Assembly: GCA_003963115.1 (NCBI GenBank) | Contig: RXJQ01000040.1 | Span: 1-64,000 of the forward strand | DNA from: Burkholderiales bacterium | GTDB lineage: Bacteria; Pseudomonadota; Gammaproteobacteria; Burkholderiales; Burkholderiaceae_C | Length of the DNA stretch: 64,000 nt | Reading direction: 5' to 3' | In this document: positions 15,585 to 25,415 of the stretch, one piece after another | Numbering within the stretch: the stretch's first letter is position 1 | Layout: each line of letters begins with the position of its first letter | Notes under the pieces: generated by a model | Told to the model about the DNA's origin: nothing | The model's database searches: none | Seen by the model: the letters and a program-made list of their open reading frames with translations, nothing else | Made by a program: the position numbers and the translations under genes

Positions 15585-17603
15585 ATGAAGAAGAACCGCC
15601 CTGCCGTCAGCAAAGCCAAGGAACTGCCCCGCGAAGAGGCCCTGCAGCTGGTGTCGCTCTTCAATGCAGGCCGCCATGCCGAGGTCGAGCTGCGTGCTCG
15701 CCTGCTGGTGGACCTGTACCCGACCGCCCCCTTCGCCTGGAAGATCCTGGGCACCGTGCTGCTGGCGCAAGGCAAGGACGGCCTGCAAGCCCTGCAAAAG
15801 ACGGTGGCGCTGATGCCCGGCGACGCAGAAGGCCACACCAACCTGGGCAATATGTACCGCGCCTTGGGGCGACTCGAAGAGGCCGTGGCCAGTCACCAGA
15901 TGGCGATCAGGCTCAAGCCCGACCATGTGCTGGCGCATTACAACCTGGGCATCGTGCTCAAGGACTTGGGGCGCGCGACCGAGGCCACGGCCAGCAACCG
16001 CAAGGCCATCGCCCTCAAGCCGGATTTCGCCGAGGCTCACTACAACCTGGGCATGGCCCTGGCCGACCTGGGGCAGCTCGAAGAGGCCGTGGCCAGCTAT
16101 CGGCAGGCCTTGAAGCTGCAACCCCGGCTCCTGGGCGCGCATTGCAATCTGGGCATCGCCTTGAAAGACCTGGGCCGCTATGACGAGGCCGTGGTGAGCT
16201 TCGAGCGGATGATCGAACTCAAGCCCGACGATCCCGCAGGCCACAACAACCTGGGCAACCTGCTCAAGGACCTGGGCCGGCTCGACGAGACCGTGGCGCA
16301 TTGCCGCGAGGCGCTCAGGCTCAAGCCCGACTACCACGAGGCGGCCAGCAACCTGCTGTTCGCACTGAACTACGTGGCCGGCCAGCAGCCCCAGGCCCTG
16401 CTTGACGAGGCCAAGGCCTATGGCGAGCGCGTGGCCAGTCGCGCGCAGCCTTTCAGGGCGTGGCCCAATACGCCTGATGCCCTGCACCCCCTGCGCATCG
16501 GCCTGGTCTCGGGGGACCTGAATCAGCACCCGGTGGGCTTCTTCATCGAAGGCGTTCTCAAGGCCCTGTCGAGCCAGGCCAAGGGGCGTTTGAGCCTGCA
16601 CGCCTATGCGACGCAGTCGCGCCGCGACGCGTTGAGCGATCGCATCCAGGCCTGTTGCGACACCTGGTGCGCCGCCGCCGGCTTGGGCGACCAGGCGCTG
16701 GCCGAGCGCATCCGCGCCGACGGCATCGACATCCTGGTCGATCTCTCGGGCCACACGGCTTACAACCGCCTGCCGATGTTCGCGCTCAAACCCGCGCCTG
16801 TGCAGGCCACCTGGCTGGGCTACTTCGCAACCACGGGCGTGGCCGCCATCGACTACCTCATCGCCGACCCCTGGACGGTCCCCGAGGCCCACGAGGCCCA
16901 CTTTACCGAGCGCATCTGGCGTCTGCCCGACACACGCATGTGCTTCACACCGCCTGATGTGAATGTGCCCGTGTCGGGCTTGCCGGGCCTGCAACAAGGC
17001 CATGTCACCTTTGGCTGCTTCAACAACATCACCAAACTCAACGACGAGGTGGTGGCGCTATGGGCCCGCGTGCTGATCGCCGTACCAGGCAGCCGGCTCA
17101 TGCTCAAGGCCAAGCAGCTGGGAGAGGCTTCGGTGAAGGCCAAGCTGCTGTCGCGTTTCGACACCGAGGGCATCGAGGCGGGCAGGATCACGCTCGAAGG
17201 GCGCTCGCCCCGTGCGGACTACCTGGCTGCCTACGGACAGGTGGACATCGGCCTGGACCCTTTCCCTTTCACTGGTGGCACCACCAGCGCCGAAAGCCTG
17301 TGGATGGGTGTGCCTGTGCTGACGCTGGATGGCGACCGCCTGGTGGCACGGCAAGGCGTGGGCCTGATGATGAACGCCGGTCTGCCCGACTGGGTCGCCG
17401 GCGATGCCGATGACTACGTGGCCAGGGCCGTGCGCCTGTCTGCCGACCTGCCTGCGCTGGCGGCCCTGCGCGCGGGCTTGCGTCAGCAGGTGCAGGCTTC
17501 ACCGGTGTTCGATGGCGAGCGCTTCGCGCGGCACCTGGAGGCGGCTTTCAGAGGCATGTGGACGCGTTGGTGCGAGCAGCAAGGCCAGCCTGCATCCCAC
17601 TGA
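15585..17603 (+). CDS. TPR protein with O-GlcNAc-transferase-like (GT41) domain
   Basis: The 672-residue protein has about five or six well-formed 34-residue tetratricopeptide repeats in residues 80-275 (repeated pattern HYNLG...LKDLGR...EAVAS...LKPD). A C-terminal region follows that I recognise as the SPINDLY/O-GlcNAc-transferase-type glycosyltransferase domain (segments LRIGLVSGDLNQHPVGFF, ILVDLSGHTAYNRLPMFA and DPFPFTGGTTSAESLWMGVPV). In bacteria such proteins glycosylate proteins, often flagellar or surface proteins, or act in envelope biogenesis. No signal peptide; cytoplasmic. The target is unknown; flhDC is 23 kb away and no link is implied by position. Confidence 0.88.
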   Translation: MKKNRPAVSKAKELPREEALQLVSLFNAGRHAEVELRARLLVDLYPTAPFAWKILGTVLLAQGKDGLQALQKTVALMPGDAEGHTNLGNMYRALGRLEEAVASHQMAIRLKPDHVLAHYNLGIVLKDLGRATEATASNRKAIALKPDFAEAHYNLGMALADLGQLEEAVASYRQALKLQPRLLGAHCNLGIALKDLGRYDEAVVSFERMIELKPDDPAGHNNLGNLLKDLGRLDETVAHCREALRLKPDYHEAASNLLFALNYVAGQQPQALLDEAKAYGERVASRAQPFRAWPNTPDALHPLRIGLVSGDLNQHPVGFFIEGVLKALSSQAKGRLSLHAYATQSRRDALSDRIQACCDTWCAAAGLGDQALAERIRADGIDILVDLSGHTAYNRLPMFALKPAPVQATWLGYFATTGVAAIDYLIADPWTVPEAHEAHFTERIWRLPDTRMCFTPPDVNVPVSGLPGLQQGHVTFGCFNNITKLNDEVVALWARVLIAVPGSRLMLKAKQLGEASVKAKLLSRFDTEGIEAGRITLEGRSPRADYLAAYGQVDIGLDPFPFTGGTTSAESLWMGVPVLTLDGDRLVARQGVGLMMNAGLPDWVAGDADDYVARAVRLSADLPALAALRAGLRQQVQASPVFDGERFARHLEAAFRGMWTRWCEQQGQPASH

Positions 17604-17637
17604 AGCCCTGTCAATACAGTCAAAAGGACCTTTGCAA

Positions 17638-19146
17638 ATGCGCATGCGTCGTCACCTTCTTTCCCTGCTGCTACCCATGGTGTCTGCAGCCAGCCTGCTC
17701 ACGGCTTGCGGCACGCCCGTGGTCAACCCGGTCACTGGCGAGACCGAGTACTCGGCCATGGACGAATCGGCCGAGATCGACACCGGCCGCAAGCAGCACG
17801 AGCAGGTGATCAAGGAGTACGGGGTCTACAACAACCCCAAGGTGCAGGCCTATGTCAACGAGGTGGGGCAAAAGCTCGCGTCGCAATCGCACCGCCCCAA
17901 CCTGACCTGGACCTTCACCGTGCTCGACAGCACCGAGATCAATGCCTTCGCCCTGCCCGGTGGCTATGTCTACATCACGCGCGGCATCATGGCCTACCTG
18001 GACAGCGAGGCCGAGCTGGCCGGCGTGCTCGGTCACGAGATCGGCCACGTGTGCGCCCGCCATGGCGCGCAGCGCGCCACGCGGCAGCAAACGGCCGGCC
18101 TGGGCGTGCTGGCCGCCACGGTGTTGGGCGCGGTGCTGGAGGCGCATGGCGTGAGCCGCGCCACCGACATGGCCAGCCAGGTGTCGCAGTCGGCCGCCGC
18201 GGGCTACATCGCGTCCTACAGCCGCGAGCAGGAGTCACAGGCCGATGGCCTGGGTGCCGAGTACCTGGCGCGCAACCACTACAACCCACAGAACATGGTG
18301 AACGTGATCAAGGTGCTCAAGAACCAGGAGCGCTTTGCGGCAGACCAGGCCAAGGCCGAAGGCAAGCCCGCACCGTCCGGCCCCAACTGGCTGGCCTCGC
18401 ACCCCAGCAATGACAAGCGCCTGGCCGACATCACCGACATCGCCGCGACCTACTCGGGCCAGTATGGCGATGACCAGCGCCCGCGCTACCTGCAAACCGT
18501 GGATGGCATGAGCTTCGGTGAGAGCCGCGAGCAAGGCCTCACGCGAGGCCAGGGCTTCTACCATGAGGGCCTGGGAATCGCCCTGACGGCGCCCGCAGGC
18601 TGGCGCATCCAGAACACCGCCGAGGCCATCACCCTGGTCAATGGTGCAGGTGACGCGGGCTTGATCGTGCGCCTGGTGCCTGAGCAGGCTGGCGACACAC
18701 CCGAGGACGTGATCCGCAATGTGCTCAAGCCCAGCGACGGGCGCTATGAGCAACGCAGCCTCAATGGCTTGGGGGCCACGCACTTTGTCGGCGTGGTGAG
18801 CAACAGCCAGGGGCAGAACAAGAACGTGATCGTGACGGTGGCCAAGGGGCCGGGCAAGCACCTCTACCTGATGCAGTACGCCGCCAAGGATGCGGCGGCC
18901 CTGCAGCGCAACGAAGCGCTCATGCGCGAGGCCGAGTCTTCATTCAGGGCCATGACGGCGGCTGACCGCGCGGCCGCCAAGCCCTGGGTCATCCACACCG
19001 TGAGCTACCCGCGTGGTGGCTTTGCCGAGATGGCCCGCAGCACGGCCTTGCTGGACAACAAGGAGACCCGGCTCAAGCTGCTCAACGGCGCTTATGGCGA
19101 TGGGCCCCAGCCCAAGCCGGGGCAACTGGTCAAGACGGTGCAGTGA
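17638..19146 (+). CDS. M48-family metalloprotease lipoprotein (BepA/LoiP-like)
   Basis: The 502-residue protein carries a lipoprotein signal with lipobox LTAC at about residues 20-23. The M48 domain has HEIGH (residues 133-137) and a Glu in the SREQESQADGLGAEYLA stretch that completes the zinc site. The C-terminal half (about 270-500) is a longer, less conserved region, possibly a repeat or substrate-binding domain. It would sit in the outer membrane or periplasm in protein quality control, by family analogy. It follows the glycosyltransferase gene by 34 bp. The start at 17638 was chosen because the lipoprotein signal begins there. It shares no evident operon with the other M48 gene at 6.6 kb. 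Confidence 0.88.
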   Translation: MRMRRHLLSLLLPMVSAASLLTACGTPVVNPVTGETEYSAMDESAEIDTGRKQHEQVIKEYGVYNNPKVQAYVNEVGQKLASQSHRPNLTWTFTVLDSTEINAFALPGGYVYITRGIMAYLDSEAELAGVLGHEIGHVCARHGAQRATRQQTAGLGVLAATVLGAVLEAHGVSRATDMASQVSQSAAAGYIASYSREQESQADGLGAEYLARNHYNPQNMVNVIKVLKNQERFAADQAKAEGKPAPSGPNWLASHPSNDKRLADITDIAATYSGQYGDDQRPRYLQTVDGMSFGESREQGLTRGQGFYHEGLGIALTAPAGWRIQNTAEAITLVNGAGDAGLIVRLVPEQAGDTPEDVIRNVLKPSDGRYEQRSLNGLGATHFVGVVSNSQGQNKNVIVTVAKGPGKHLYLMQYAAKDAAALQRNEALMREAESSFRAMTAADRAAAKPWVIHTVSYPRGGFAEMARSTALLDNKETRLKLLNGAYGDGPQPKPGQLVKTVQ

Positions 19147-19167
19147 CCGAGCAAGGACGATCACGCC

Positions 19168-19686
19168 ATGACCATGGAACGCACTGCATCACCGTCACCC
19201 AACCGCTTTGCCCGCCTGCTGTCACGCCTGGCCGGTTGGCCCGAAGGCCTGCGCCTGCGCTTGGTCGCCCTCGGCTTTGGCCTGTACACACCCTACTTCC
19301 GCACCAACCGCTGCCGCATCCTGGCGCTCGGCCCCAACAAGGTGACCGTGGGCATCGCGCTCAAGCGCCGTGTGCGCAACCACGTGGGCGGCATCCATGC
19401 CGTGGCGGCCACCCTGGCGGCCGAGTACGCCAGCGGGCTGCTGGTGGGCCAGCATGTGCCCGACAGTGCCATCGTCGTGGTCAAGACCATCCATGTGGAG
19501 CTGCGCAAGCCAAACCGTGGCGCCATCCAGGCCACGGCCACGCTCACGCCCGAAGAGGCGCGTGCCATCTGCACCGAGCCCAAGGGCAGCCTGAAGGTGC
19601 CCATCACCATCGACGATGCCCAGGGCCAGACGCCCATCACCGGCTACATGGAGATGGCCTGGTTGCCCAAGAAGCGACCTCAGTGA
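19168..19686 (+). CDS. DUF4442 hotdog-fold protein (putative thioesterase)
   Basis: The 172-residue protein matches the DUF4442 class of hotdog-fold proteins, which include putative acyl-CoA thioesterases. The segments LGFGLYTPYFRTNRC, RNHVGGIHAVAATLAAEYASG and HVELRKPNRGAIQATATLT carry the fold's central helix and strands. No catalytic residue can be assigned. It starts 21 bp after the M48 lipoprotein gene and its stop overlaps the stop of the convergent mmsB gene by 7 bp. Function is inferred only from the fold. Confidence 0.78.
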   Translation: MTMERTASPSPNRFARLLSRLAGWPEGLRLRLVALGFGLYTPYFRTNRCRILALGPNKVTVGIALKRRVRNHVGGIHAVAATLAAEYASGLLVGQHVPDSAIVVVKTIHVELRKPNRGAIQATATLTPEEARAICTEPKGSLKVPITIDDAQGQTPITGYMEMAWLPKKRPQ

Positions 19687-20567
19687 GGCTGCTGGTAGAG
19701 CTGGATGATGGACGAGAAGTCCAGCTTGCCCTGGCCCTGCTGGCTCCACATCTGGTAGAGCTGCTGCGCCACGGCACCGAGCATCAGCGGCTGGTGAGCA
19801 CCCTTGGCCGCATCGATGGCCAGGCCCAGGTCCTTGAGCATGAGGTCGACGCCGAAGCCGCCCGTGTAGCCGCGTGAGGCCGGGGCCGTCTCGATGATGC
19901 CGGGATAGGGGTTGTAGGTGTCGGCGCTCCAGCATCGGCCCGAGGACGTGTTGATGATGCCGGCCAGCACCTTGGGGTCTATGCCCAATGAGGCGCCCAG
20001 GCTCATGGCTTCGGAGACACCGATCATCGAGATGGCCAGCAGCAGGTTGTTGCAGATCTTGGCAACCTGACCTGTGCCCGTGCCGCCGCAGTGCACGATG
20101 TTCTGGCCCATGGCCTGCAAGACCGGCTGTGCCTGTTTGAACAGCGCCTCATCCGCACCGACCATGAAGGTGAGCGTGCCAGCCGCTGCGCCGCCCGTGC
20201 CGCCTGAAACGGGCGCATCGGCAAAGGGGTTGCCATGCGCCGCGGCCTTCTCGGCCAGGCGGCGCGCGGAGGCCGGGTCAATGGTGCTGCTGTCGACGAT
20301 GGGCACGCCTTTGGGGACACCGTTGAGCACGCCTTGCAGGCCGGTGAGCACCGCTTCCACATGGGCGGCGGCCGGCAGCATGGTCACCACGAACTCGGCT
20401 TCGCGGGCGGCCTCGGCGGGCGAGCCGGCTGCGCGGGCGCCGGCTTCCACCAGGGCGCTGACGGCTTGCGGGTTGAGATCGAACACGGTCACGGCATGGC
20501 CGGCCTTGATCAGGTTGCGGGCCATGGGCGCGCCCATATTGCCCAGTCCGATGAAAGTGATCCGCAT
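19680..20567 (-). CDS. mmsB: 3-Hydroxyisobutyrate dehydrogenase
   Basis: The 295-residue enzyme oxidises 3-hydroxyisobutyrate to methylmalonate semialdehyde in valine catabolism. The NAD-binding motif GLGNMGAPMARNL lies at the N-terminus (about residues 6-18), followed by the family's DAPVSGGTGGAAAGTLTFM segment and the catalytic Lys region GQVAKICNNL. The start at 20567 has AGGAGG in good position; an upstream TTG codon at 20573 is less likely. It is the last gene of the minus-strand operon after mmsA, 14 bp apart. The assignment rests on family motifs and the mmsA neighbour. Confidence 0.92.
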   Translation of the reverse strand: MRITFIGLGNMGAPMARNLIKAGHAVTVFDLNPQAVSALVEAGARAAGSPAEAAREAEFVVTMLPAAAHVEAVLTGLQGVLNGVPKGVPIVDSSTIDPASARRLAEKAAAHGNPFADAPVSGGTGGAAAGTLTFMVGADEALFKQAQPVLQAMGQNIVHCGGTGTGQVAKICNNLLLAISMIGVSEAMSLGASLGIDPKVLAGIINTSSGRCWSADTYNPYPGIIETAPASRGYTGGFGVDLMLKDLGLAIDAAKGAHQPLMLGAVAQQLYQMWSQQGQGKLDFSSIIQLYQQPH

Positions 20568-20581
20568 GTGCAAGCCTCCTT

Positions 20582-22114
20582 TCAGCGCAGGCTGATGGTG
20601 GTGTTCACGCCCGTGCTGACGCTGCTGTCGTCGAACCAGCGGGCCGTCACGGTCTTGGTCTGGGTGTAGAACTGCACGACCTGCTTGCCATAGGGGCCCA
20701 GATCGCCCAGCTTGGAGCCACGCGAGCCCGTGAAGCTGAAGAAGGGCACGGGCACGGGAATGGGCACATTGATGCCGACCTGGCCCACGTCGATCTCGCT
20801 TTGGAACTTGCGCGCCGCCGCCCCGCTTTGCGTGAACAGGCCCACGCCATTGCCAAAGGGGTTGGCGTTGACCAGGGCGATGGCGTCATCCAGCGTGTCC
20901 ACGTTCAGGGTGACCAGCACGGGCCCGAAGATCTCCTGCGTGTAGACCTGCATGTGCGTCTTCACGCCGCCGATCACGGTGGGGCCGACGAAGTTGCCGC
21001 GCTCATAACCAGGCACGACCACGCCTCGCCCATCGAGCAGCAGATCGGCGCCTTCCTCGGCGCCATGGGCGATCAGGCTTTCGATGCGGGCCTTGGCGCG
21101 CTGCGAGATCACCGGGCCCACATCGGTGCCGGGCTGCACGCCGGCATTGACCTTGAGCAGCTTGGCACGCGAGACGACATCGGGCAGCCAGTCCTTGGCC
21201 GCGCCCACGAACACGGCCACCGAGGTGGCCATGCAGCGCTGCCCTGCCGCCCCGAAGGCCGCGCCCACCAGCGCGTTGAGCGACTGCTCCTTGTTGGCGT
21301 CCGGCAGGATGACAGCGTGGTTCTTGGCGCCCATCATCGACTGCACGCGTTTGCCATGGCGGCTGGCCAGCTCGTAGACATGCGTGCCCACCTTGGTGGA
21401 ACCCACGAAGGACACCGCCACGATCGAAGGATGCGTGCACAGCGCATCCACCACGTCCTTGCCGCCATGCACGACGTTGAGCACGCCCGGTGGCACACCG
21501 GCCTGCACGGCCAGCGCCACCAGCTCCATGGTCGACATCGGATCCTGCTCGGAGGGCTTGAGCACGAAGGTGTTGCCGCACACGATGGCCATGGGGAACA
21601 TCCACAGCGGGATCATGGCGGGGAAGTTGAAGGGCGTGATGCCCGCGCACACGCCGATGGGCTGGCGCAGCGTGTAGGTGTCCACGCCACCGGCCACGTT
21701 CTCGGCGAATTCGCCCAGTTGCAGCGTGCCCACCGAGCAGGCGTGCTCCACCACCTCCAGGCCGCGGATGATGTCGCCCTCGGCGTCGGCCAGGGTCTTG
21801 CCCTGCTCATGCGTGAGCACCGCGGCGATGCGCGGCAGGTGCTCGCGGATCAGGGCCTGAAAGCGCAGCATGATGCGCATGCGCGCGGCGATCGGTGTGG
21901 TCTTCCAGGTCTTGAAGGCCGCTTGCGCGGCGGCCACGGCGGCGTCAACCTCGGCCGGGGTGCTGCAGGGCACGCGTGCCAGCACCTCCTGCGTGGCGGG
22001 GTTGATGACCAGGCTGTACTCGCTGGCCAGTGAATCGATGAACTCGCCGTTGATCAGCAGGCGCACGGTGGGGGTGCCGTGGGTTGTGTCGTAAAGGCCC
22101 GGTGTGGTGCTCAT
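20582..22114 (-). CDS. mmsA: Methylmalonate-semialdehyde dehydrogenase (CoA-acylating)
   Basis: The 510-residue aldehyde dehydrogenase converts methylmalonate semialdehyde to propionyl-CoA. The catalytic Cys is in [14 protein letters not shown], and other family segments are [18 protein letters not shown] and [12 protein letters not shown]. Length is normal for MmsA. GAGGAA sits just upstream of ATG 22114; a far upstream in-frame start would be mostly non-family sequence overlapping the preceding gene. It lies between acyl-CoA dehydrogenase (41 bp upstream) and mmsB in one operon. NAD-dependent, cytoplasmic. Confidence 0.94.
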   Translation of the reverse strand: MSTTPGLYDTTHGTPTVRLLINGEFIDSLASEYSLVINPATQEVLARVPCSTPAEVDAAVAAAQAAFKTWKTTPIAARMRIMLRFQALIREHLPRIAAVLTHEQGKTLADAEGDIIRGLEVVEHACSVGTLQLGEFAENVAGGVDTYTLRQPIGVCAGITPFNFPAMIPLWMFPMAIVCGNTFVLKPSEQDPMSTMELVALAVQAGVPPGVLNVVHGGKDVVDALCTHPSIVAVSFVGSTKVGTHVYELASRHGKRVQSMMGAKNHAVILPDANKEQSLNALVGAAFGAAGQRCMATSVAVFVGAAKDWLPDVVSRAKLLKVNAGVQPGTDVGPVISQRAKARIESLIAHGAEEGADLLLDGRGVVVPGYERGNFVGPTVIGGVKTHMQVYTQEIFGPVLVTLNVDTLDDAIALVNANPFGNGVGLFTQSGAAARKFQSEIDVGQVGINVPIPVPVPFFSFTGSRGSKLGDLGPYGKQVVQFYTQTKTVTARWFDDSSVSTGVNTTISLR

Positions 22115-22155
22115 GGTGTCTTCCTCGGTATGTTTCGCGATGTGGCTGGGGCACT

Positions 22156-23316
22156 TCATAGGTGGCGCGCGATCACGATCTTCTGGATCTCGCTGGTGCC
22201 TTCGTAGATCTGGGTGATGCGGGCGTCGCGGTAGTGGCGGGCCACGGGGTAGTCCTCCAGGAAGCCATAGCCACCATGGATCTGAACGGCCTTGGAGCAG
22301 ACCCACTCGGCCGTCTCGGATGCAAACAGCTTGGCCTGCGAGGCCTCGGAGATGCAAGGCACGCCTGCCGTGCGCAAACGTGCCGCGTGGTGCACGAGCA
22401 GGCGCGCGGCGTTCAAGCGCGTGTGCATGTCGGCCAGCATGTGCGCAATCGCCTGGTGCTGCTCGATGGGCTTGCCGAACTGCACGCGCTCGGCCGCATA
22501 AGCCTTGGCGGCTTCCAGTGCGGCACGGGCAATGCCCACGGCCTGCGCGGCGATGCCGATGCGCCCGCCCTCCAGGTTGGACAGCGCGATCTTCAGGCCC
22601 TCGCCGCGCTGGCCCAGCATGCTGGCGGCCGGCACGCGGCAGTTGTCCAGGGTGATGGCGCAGGTGTCCGAGGCGCGGATGCCCATCTTGTTCTCTTTGC
22701 GCGCCACCGTGAAACCCGGTGTGCCCGTGTCCACGATGAAGGCAGACAGGCCCTTCTTGCCCAGCTCCGGGTCGGTTACCGCGAACACGATGGCCATGCC
22801 GGCGCGCTCGCCATTGGTGGTGAACTGCTTGGCACCACTCAGCACCCAGTTGGCATTGGGCCCTTCGCCATCGAGCACGGCGCGGGTCTTCAGGGCGTCG
22901 GCTTCAGAGCCGGCTTGCGGTTCGGTCAGGCAGAAGGCGCCGATGACCTCACCGGTGGCCAGCCTGGGCAGCCATTGCGCCTGCTGCGCGGGCGTGCCGA
23001 ACTTGAGGATGGGCACGCAGCCCACCGAGTTGTGCACGCTCATCAAGGTGGCGCAGGACGCGCAGCCCGCGGCCACTTCTTCCAGCGCCAGAGCGTAGCT
23101 CAGGTCATCGGTGCGCGTGCCGCCCAGCTCAGGTGGCACCAGCATGCCCAAGAGGCCCAGCTCGCCCATCTGCCGCACCACGGTGTCGGGAAGACGGCCG
23201 TCCTGGTCCCATTGCGCAGCATGCGGGGCGAGTTGACCCTGTGCGAAGGTGCGGGCCGCGTCGCGCACCAGGCGTTGGTCTTCGCTCAGCAGGGTGTCAA
23301 GGTTGCTCATGTCCAT
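22156..23316 (-). CDS. Acyl-CoA dehydrogenase (isobutyryl-/short-branched-chain type)
   Basis: The 386-residue flavoprotein shows the acyl-CoA dehydrogenase signatures [21 protein letters not shown] (about residues 130-150) and [20 protein letters not shown] near the C-terminus. It also ends with [19 protein letters not shown]. In this operon it most likely oxidises isobutyryl-CoA or 2-methylbutyryl-CoA from valine or isoleucine. Electrons would go to ETF, encoded elsewhere. It follows the SDR gene by 10 bp. Two close ATG codons (23316 and 23310) make the exact start uncertain. Enoyl-CoA hydratase and 3-hydroxyisobutyryl-CoA hydrolase are absent from the window. Confidence 0.9.
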   Translation of the reverse strand: MDMSNLDTLLSEDQRLVRDAARTFAQGQLAPHAAQWDQDGRLPDTVVRQMGELGLLGMLVPPELGGTRTDDLSYALALEEVAAGCASCATLMSVHNSVGCVPILKFGTPAQQAQWLPRLATGEVIGAFCLTEPQAGSEADALKTRAVLDGEGPNANWVLSGAKQFTTNGERAGMAIVFAVTDPELGKKGLSAFIVDTGTPGFTVARKENKMGIRASDTCAITLDNCRVPAASMLGQRGEGLKIALSNLEGGRIGIAAQAVGIARAALEAAKAYAAERVQFGKPIEQHQAIAHMLADMHTRLNAARLLVHHAARLRTAGVPCISEASQAKLFASETAEWVCSKAVQIHGGYGFLEDYPVARHYRDARITQIYEGTSEIQKIVIARHL

Positions 23317-23326
23317 TCACCGTGAC

Positions 23327-24103
23327 TCACTTGGCCGCCATGCGGATGCTGCCGTCCAGGCGGATCACCTCGCCATTGAGGTATTCGTTGTCGACCATGC
23401 TGCGCACCATGGCGGCGTACTCGGCCGGTCGGCCCAGGCGCGAAGGGTGCGGTACCGATTTGCCCAGCGAGTCCTGCACCTCTTGCGGCAGCCCCAGCAG
23501 CATGGGCGTCTCGAAGATGCCGGGGGCGATGGTCAACACGCGGATGCGCTCTCGGGCCAGGTCGCGGGCGGCAGGCAGGGTCATGGCCACCACACCACCC
23601 TTGGAGGCGGCATAGCCCACCTGGCCGATCTGCCCGTCAAAAGCCGCCACCGAGGCTGTGTTGATGATCACGCCCTGCGAAGCGGTTGGGTCTGTGCTGG
23701 CACCAGGGGCGCCCGAGCCCACCATGGCCGGCACGGCCAGTCGCATCATGTTGAAGGTGCCGATCAGGTTGACGGCGATGGTGCGGGTGAAGGAGTCCAG
23801 ACGGTGGGGGCCGTTCTTGCCAAAGATCTTCTCGGCCGGACCGATGCCGGCGGCGTTGACCAGCACGTCCAGGCGGCCGAAGCGGTCCAGTGCGCTCTGC
23901 ACGGCGGCCTGACCGCTGTCTTCTTCGGTCACATTGGTCTTGACGTAGACCAGCTTGTCGGATGGTGCGAAGGTGCCTTCCCGGGGTTCGGCCAGGTCGG
24001 CAATGACCACACGGGCGCCGGCCTCCAGGGCCATGCGGGCGGTGGCGGCACCCAGGCCCGAGGCCCCGCCGGTGATCAGGAAGACGCTGTCGGAAACTTG
24101 CAT
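23327..24103 (-). CDS. SDR dehydrogenase, 3-hydroxy-2-methylbutyryl-CoA dehydrogenase-like
   Basis: The 258-residue short-chain dehydrogenase opens with the NAD motif TGGASGLG (about residues 10-17). It has NAAG, a Ser/Tyr/Lys active site in NTASVAAFDGQIGQVGYAASKGG, and a length normal for the HSD17B10-like class. That class oxidises 3-hydroxyacyl-CoAs, including 2-methyl-3-hydroxybutyryl-CoA in isoleucine breakdown. It is first in the minus-strand branched-chain operon. I placed the start at ATG 24103, where the family sequence begins; an upstream in-frame ATG at 24175 would lie in the shared promoter region. Confidence 0.87.
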   Translation of the reverse strand: MQVSDSVFLITGGASGLGAATARMALEAGARVVIADLAEPREGTFAPSDKLVYVKTNVTEEDSGQAAVQSALDRFGRLDVLVNAAGIGPAEKIFGKNGPHRLDSFTRTIAVNLIGTFNMMRLAVPAMVGSGAPGASTDPTASQGVIINTASVAAFDGQIGQVGYAASKGGVVAMTLPAARDLARERIRVLTIAPGIFETPMLLGLPQEVQDSLGKSVPHPSRLGRPAEYAAMVRSMVDNEYLNGEVIRLDGSIRMAAK

Positions 24104-24237
24104 GGTGTGATGGCGTGCACGCGGGTTTGGTTTATGGTTGCAGGCTGGGAACGCCAGGGCGGGCCCCGTCCACATCCTAGGCAGAGCTTGCGCGGTTTTC
24201 GATGTCCAAATCCGTCAATATCGTTGCGCGATCCGGC

Positions 24238-24281
24238 CAGTCAAAACCGTCGTCGCAATCAAAACCGTTAAAACAGTCAAA
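24238..24281. promoter_or_regulatory. Direct repeats in the SDR/AraC divergent promoter
   Basis: Two exact copies of TCAAAACCGT (24241-24250 and 24259-24268) start 18 bp apart. A CAGTCAAA core occurs at both ends of the region (24238-24245 and 24274-24281). The element sits between the branched-chain operon and its divergent AraC regulator, 18 bp before the AraC start codon. Direct repeats at about two helical turns are the usual AraC-family operator layout. Function is inferred. Confidence 0.45.
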
Positions 24282-24298
24282 GGGGCCATCCCGCAACC

Positions 24299-25300
24299 AT
24301 GAAATCCGAGCGCGGTACCATCTCGATTCACTTCGTGCAGGAGGCCTTGCGCTGCGTGGCGGCGCGTGGTTTGTCCGTCGAGGGTTTTTTGCAACGCGCC
24401 GGCATCCCGCCTGCCTTCATCCACGAGCCGCTGGCCCGCGTGTCGCCCGCGCAGTTCGGTGCGCTGTGGCGCGACATCGCCCGCGCACTGGACGACGAGT
24501 TCTTTGGCCTGGACAGCCACCCCGCGCGGCGCGGCACCTATGTGCTGATGTGCCACAGCGTGCTGGCCTGCGACAACCTGCACCACGCCTTGCGCCGCAT
24601 CCTCCAGTTCATGCGCCTCGTGCTCGACGACATGCATGGCACGTTGGAGATCCGGGGTGAGCAGGCCGTGTTGCGGCTGCACGACCGCGCCGCACCGCAG
24701 CGACTGTTCGCTTACGCCACCTTCCTGATCATGGTCTACGGCCTGACCTGCTGGTTGACGGGGCGGCGCCTGCACCTGATCGAAGGCGCTTTCCGCTGCC
24801 CGGAGCCGGATGCCTCGCCCGAGTACCGCGTGCTGTTCTGCCAGTCTCTGCGCTTCGATGCCGAACAGACCTGGCTGAGTTTTCCCGCCGCCGACCTCCA
24901 ACTGCCCCTCATCCAGAACACCGGCACCTTGAAGACTTTTTTCAGGGACGTGCCGGCCAACTTCCTGGTCAAGTACCGCAACCCCAAGAGCCTGGCGGCC
25001 CGCATCCGCCGCCGCCTGCGCGAACAGCCGCCCCAGGATTGGCCCGATTTCGACCAGCTGTGCGGCGAGTTGCATTTCACCGAGGCCACTCTGCGCCGGC
25101 GCCTGAAAGACGAGGGTCACAGCTACCAGACGCTCAAGGATGACCTTCGTCGCGACATGGCCATCACCCTCTTGCAAGACAGCAGGCGCAGTATCCAGGA
25201 CATCGCCGCCGACTTGGGTTTTGCCGAGCCCGCCGCGATGTACCGTGCCTTCAAAAAATGGACGGGGGCCAAGCCCTCGGACTACCGCCCACGCGCCTGA
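24299..25300 (+). CDS. AraC-family regulator of the branched-chain operon (candidate)
   Basis: The 333-residue protein has an N-terminal 'arabinose-binding domain' like that of the regulator at 1.7 kb and a C-terminal AraC DNA-binding domain. Visible are FTEATLRRRLKDEGHSYQ and SRRSIQDIAADLGFAEPA, the first and second helix-turn-helix units. It is transcribed divergently from the SDR/acyl-CoA dehydrogenase/mmsA/mmsB operon, as MmsR is in Pseudomonas, which makes it the likely activator. Direct repeats lie in the intergenic region. The PHB depolymerase gene follows on the same strand 115 bp downstream. Confidence 0.86.
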   Translation: MKSERGTISIHFVQEALRCVAARGLSVEGFLQRAGIPPAFIHEPLARVSPAQFGALWRDIARALDDEFFGLDSHPARRGTYVLMCHSVLACDNLHHALRRILQFMRLVLDDMHGTLEIRGEQAVLRLHDRAAPQRLFAYATFLIMVYGLTCWLTGRRLHLIEGAFRCPEPDASPEYRVLFCQSLRFDAEQTWLSFPAADLQLPLIQNTGTLKTFFRDVPANFLVKYRNPKSLAARIRRRLREQPPQDWPDFDQLCGELHFTEATLRRRLKDEGHSYQTLKDDLRRDMAITLLQDSRRSIQDIAADLGFAEPAAMYRAFKKWTGAKPSDYRPRA

Positions 25301-25415
25301 AGCCGTCCCGTCCTGTCAACAGGGCGTCATGCAGCCGTGTTGCGATCGGCGTTGCGATCTAGGCCGGTACGGATTCTGCTGTACCGCAATTCAACCATTC
25401 ACTCGGGAGCTCGCC

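Noticed and set aside
15390-17003. Long minus-strand frame (537 codons) opposite the TPR/glycosyltransferase gene
   Set aside because: It is a mirror of the high-GC codon pattern of the real gene, rich in Gly/His/Arg/Gln without a recognisable domain or ribosome-binding site.
24299-25300. AraC regulator as the controller of the PHB depolymerase
   Set aside because: It precedes that gene on the same strand, but the divergent mms-type operon and the direct repeats between them make branched-chain catabolism the better target.
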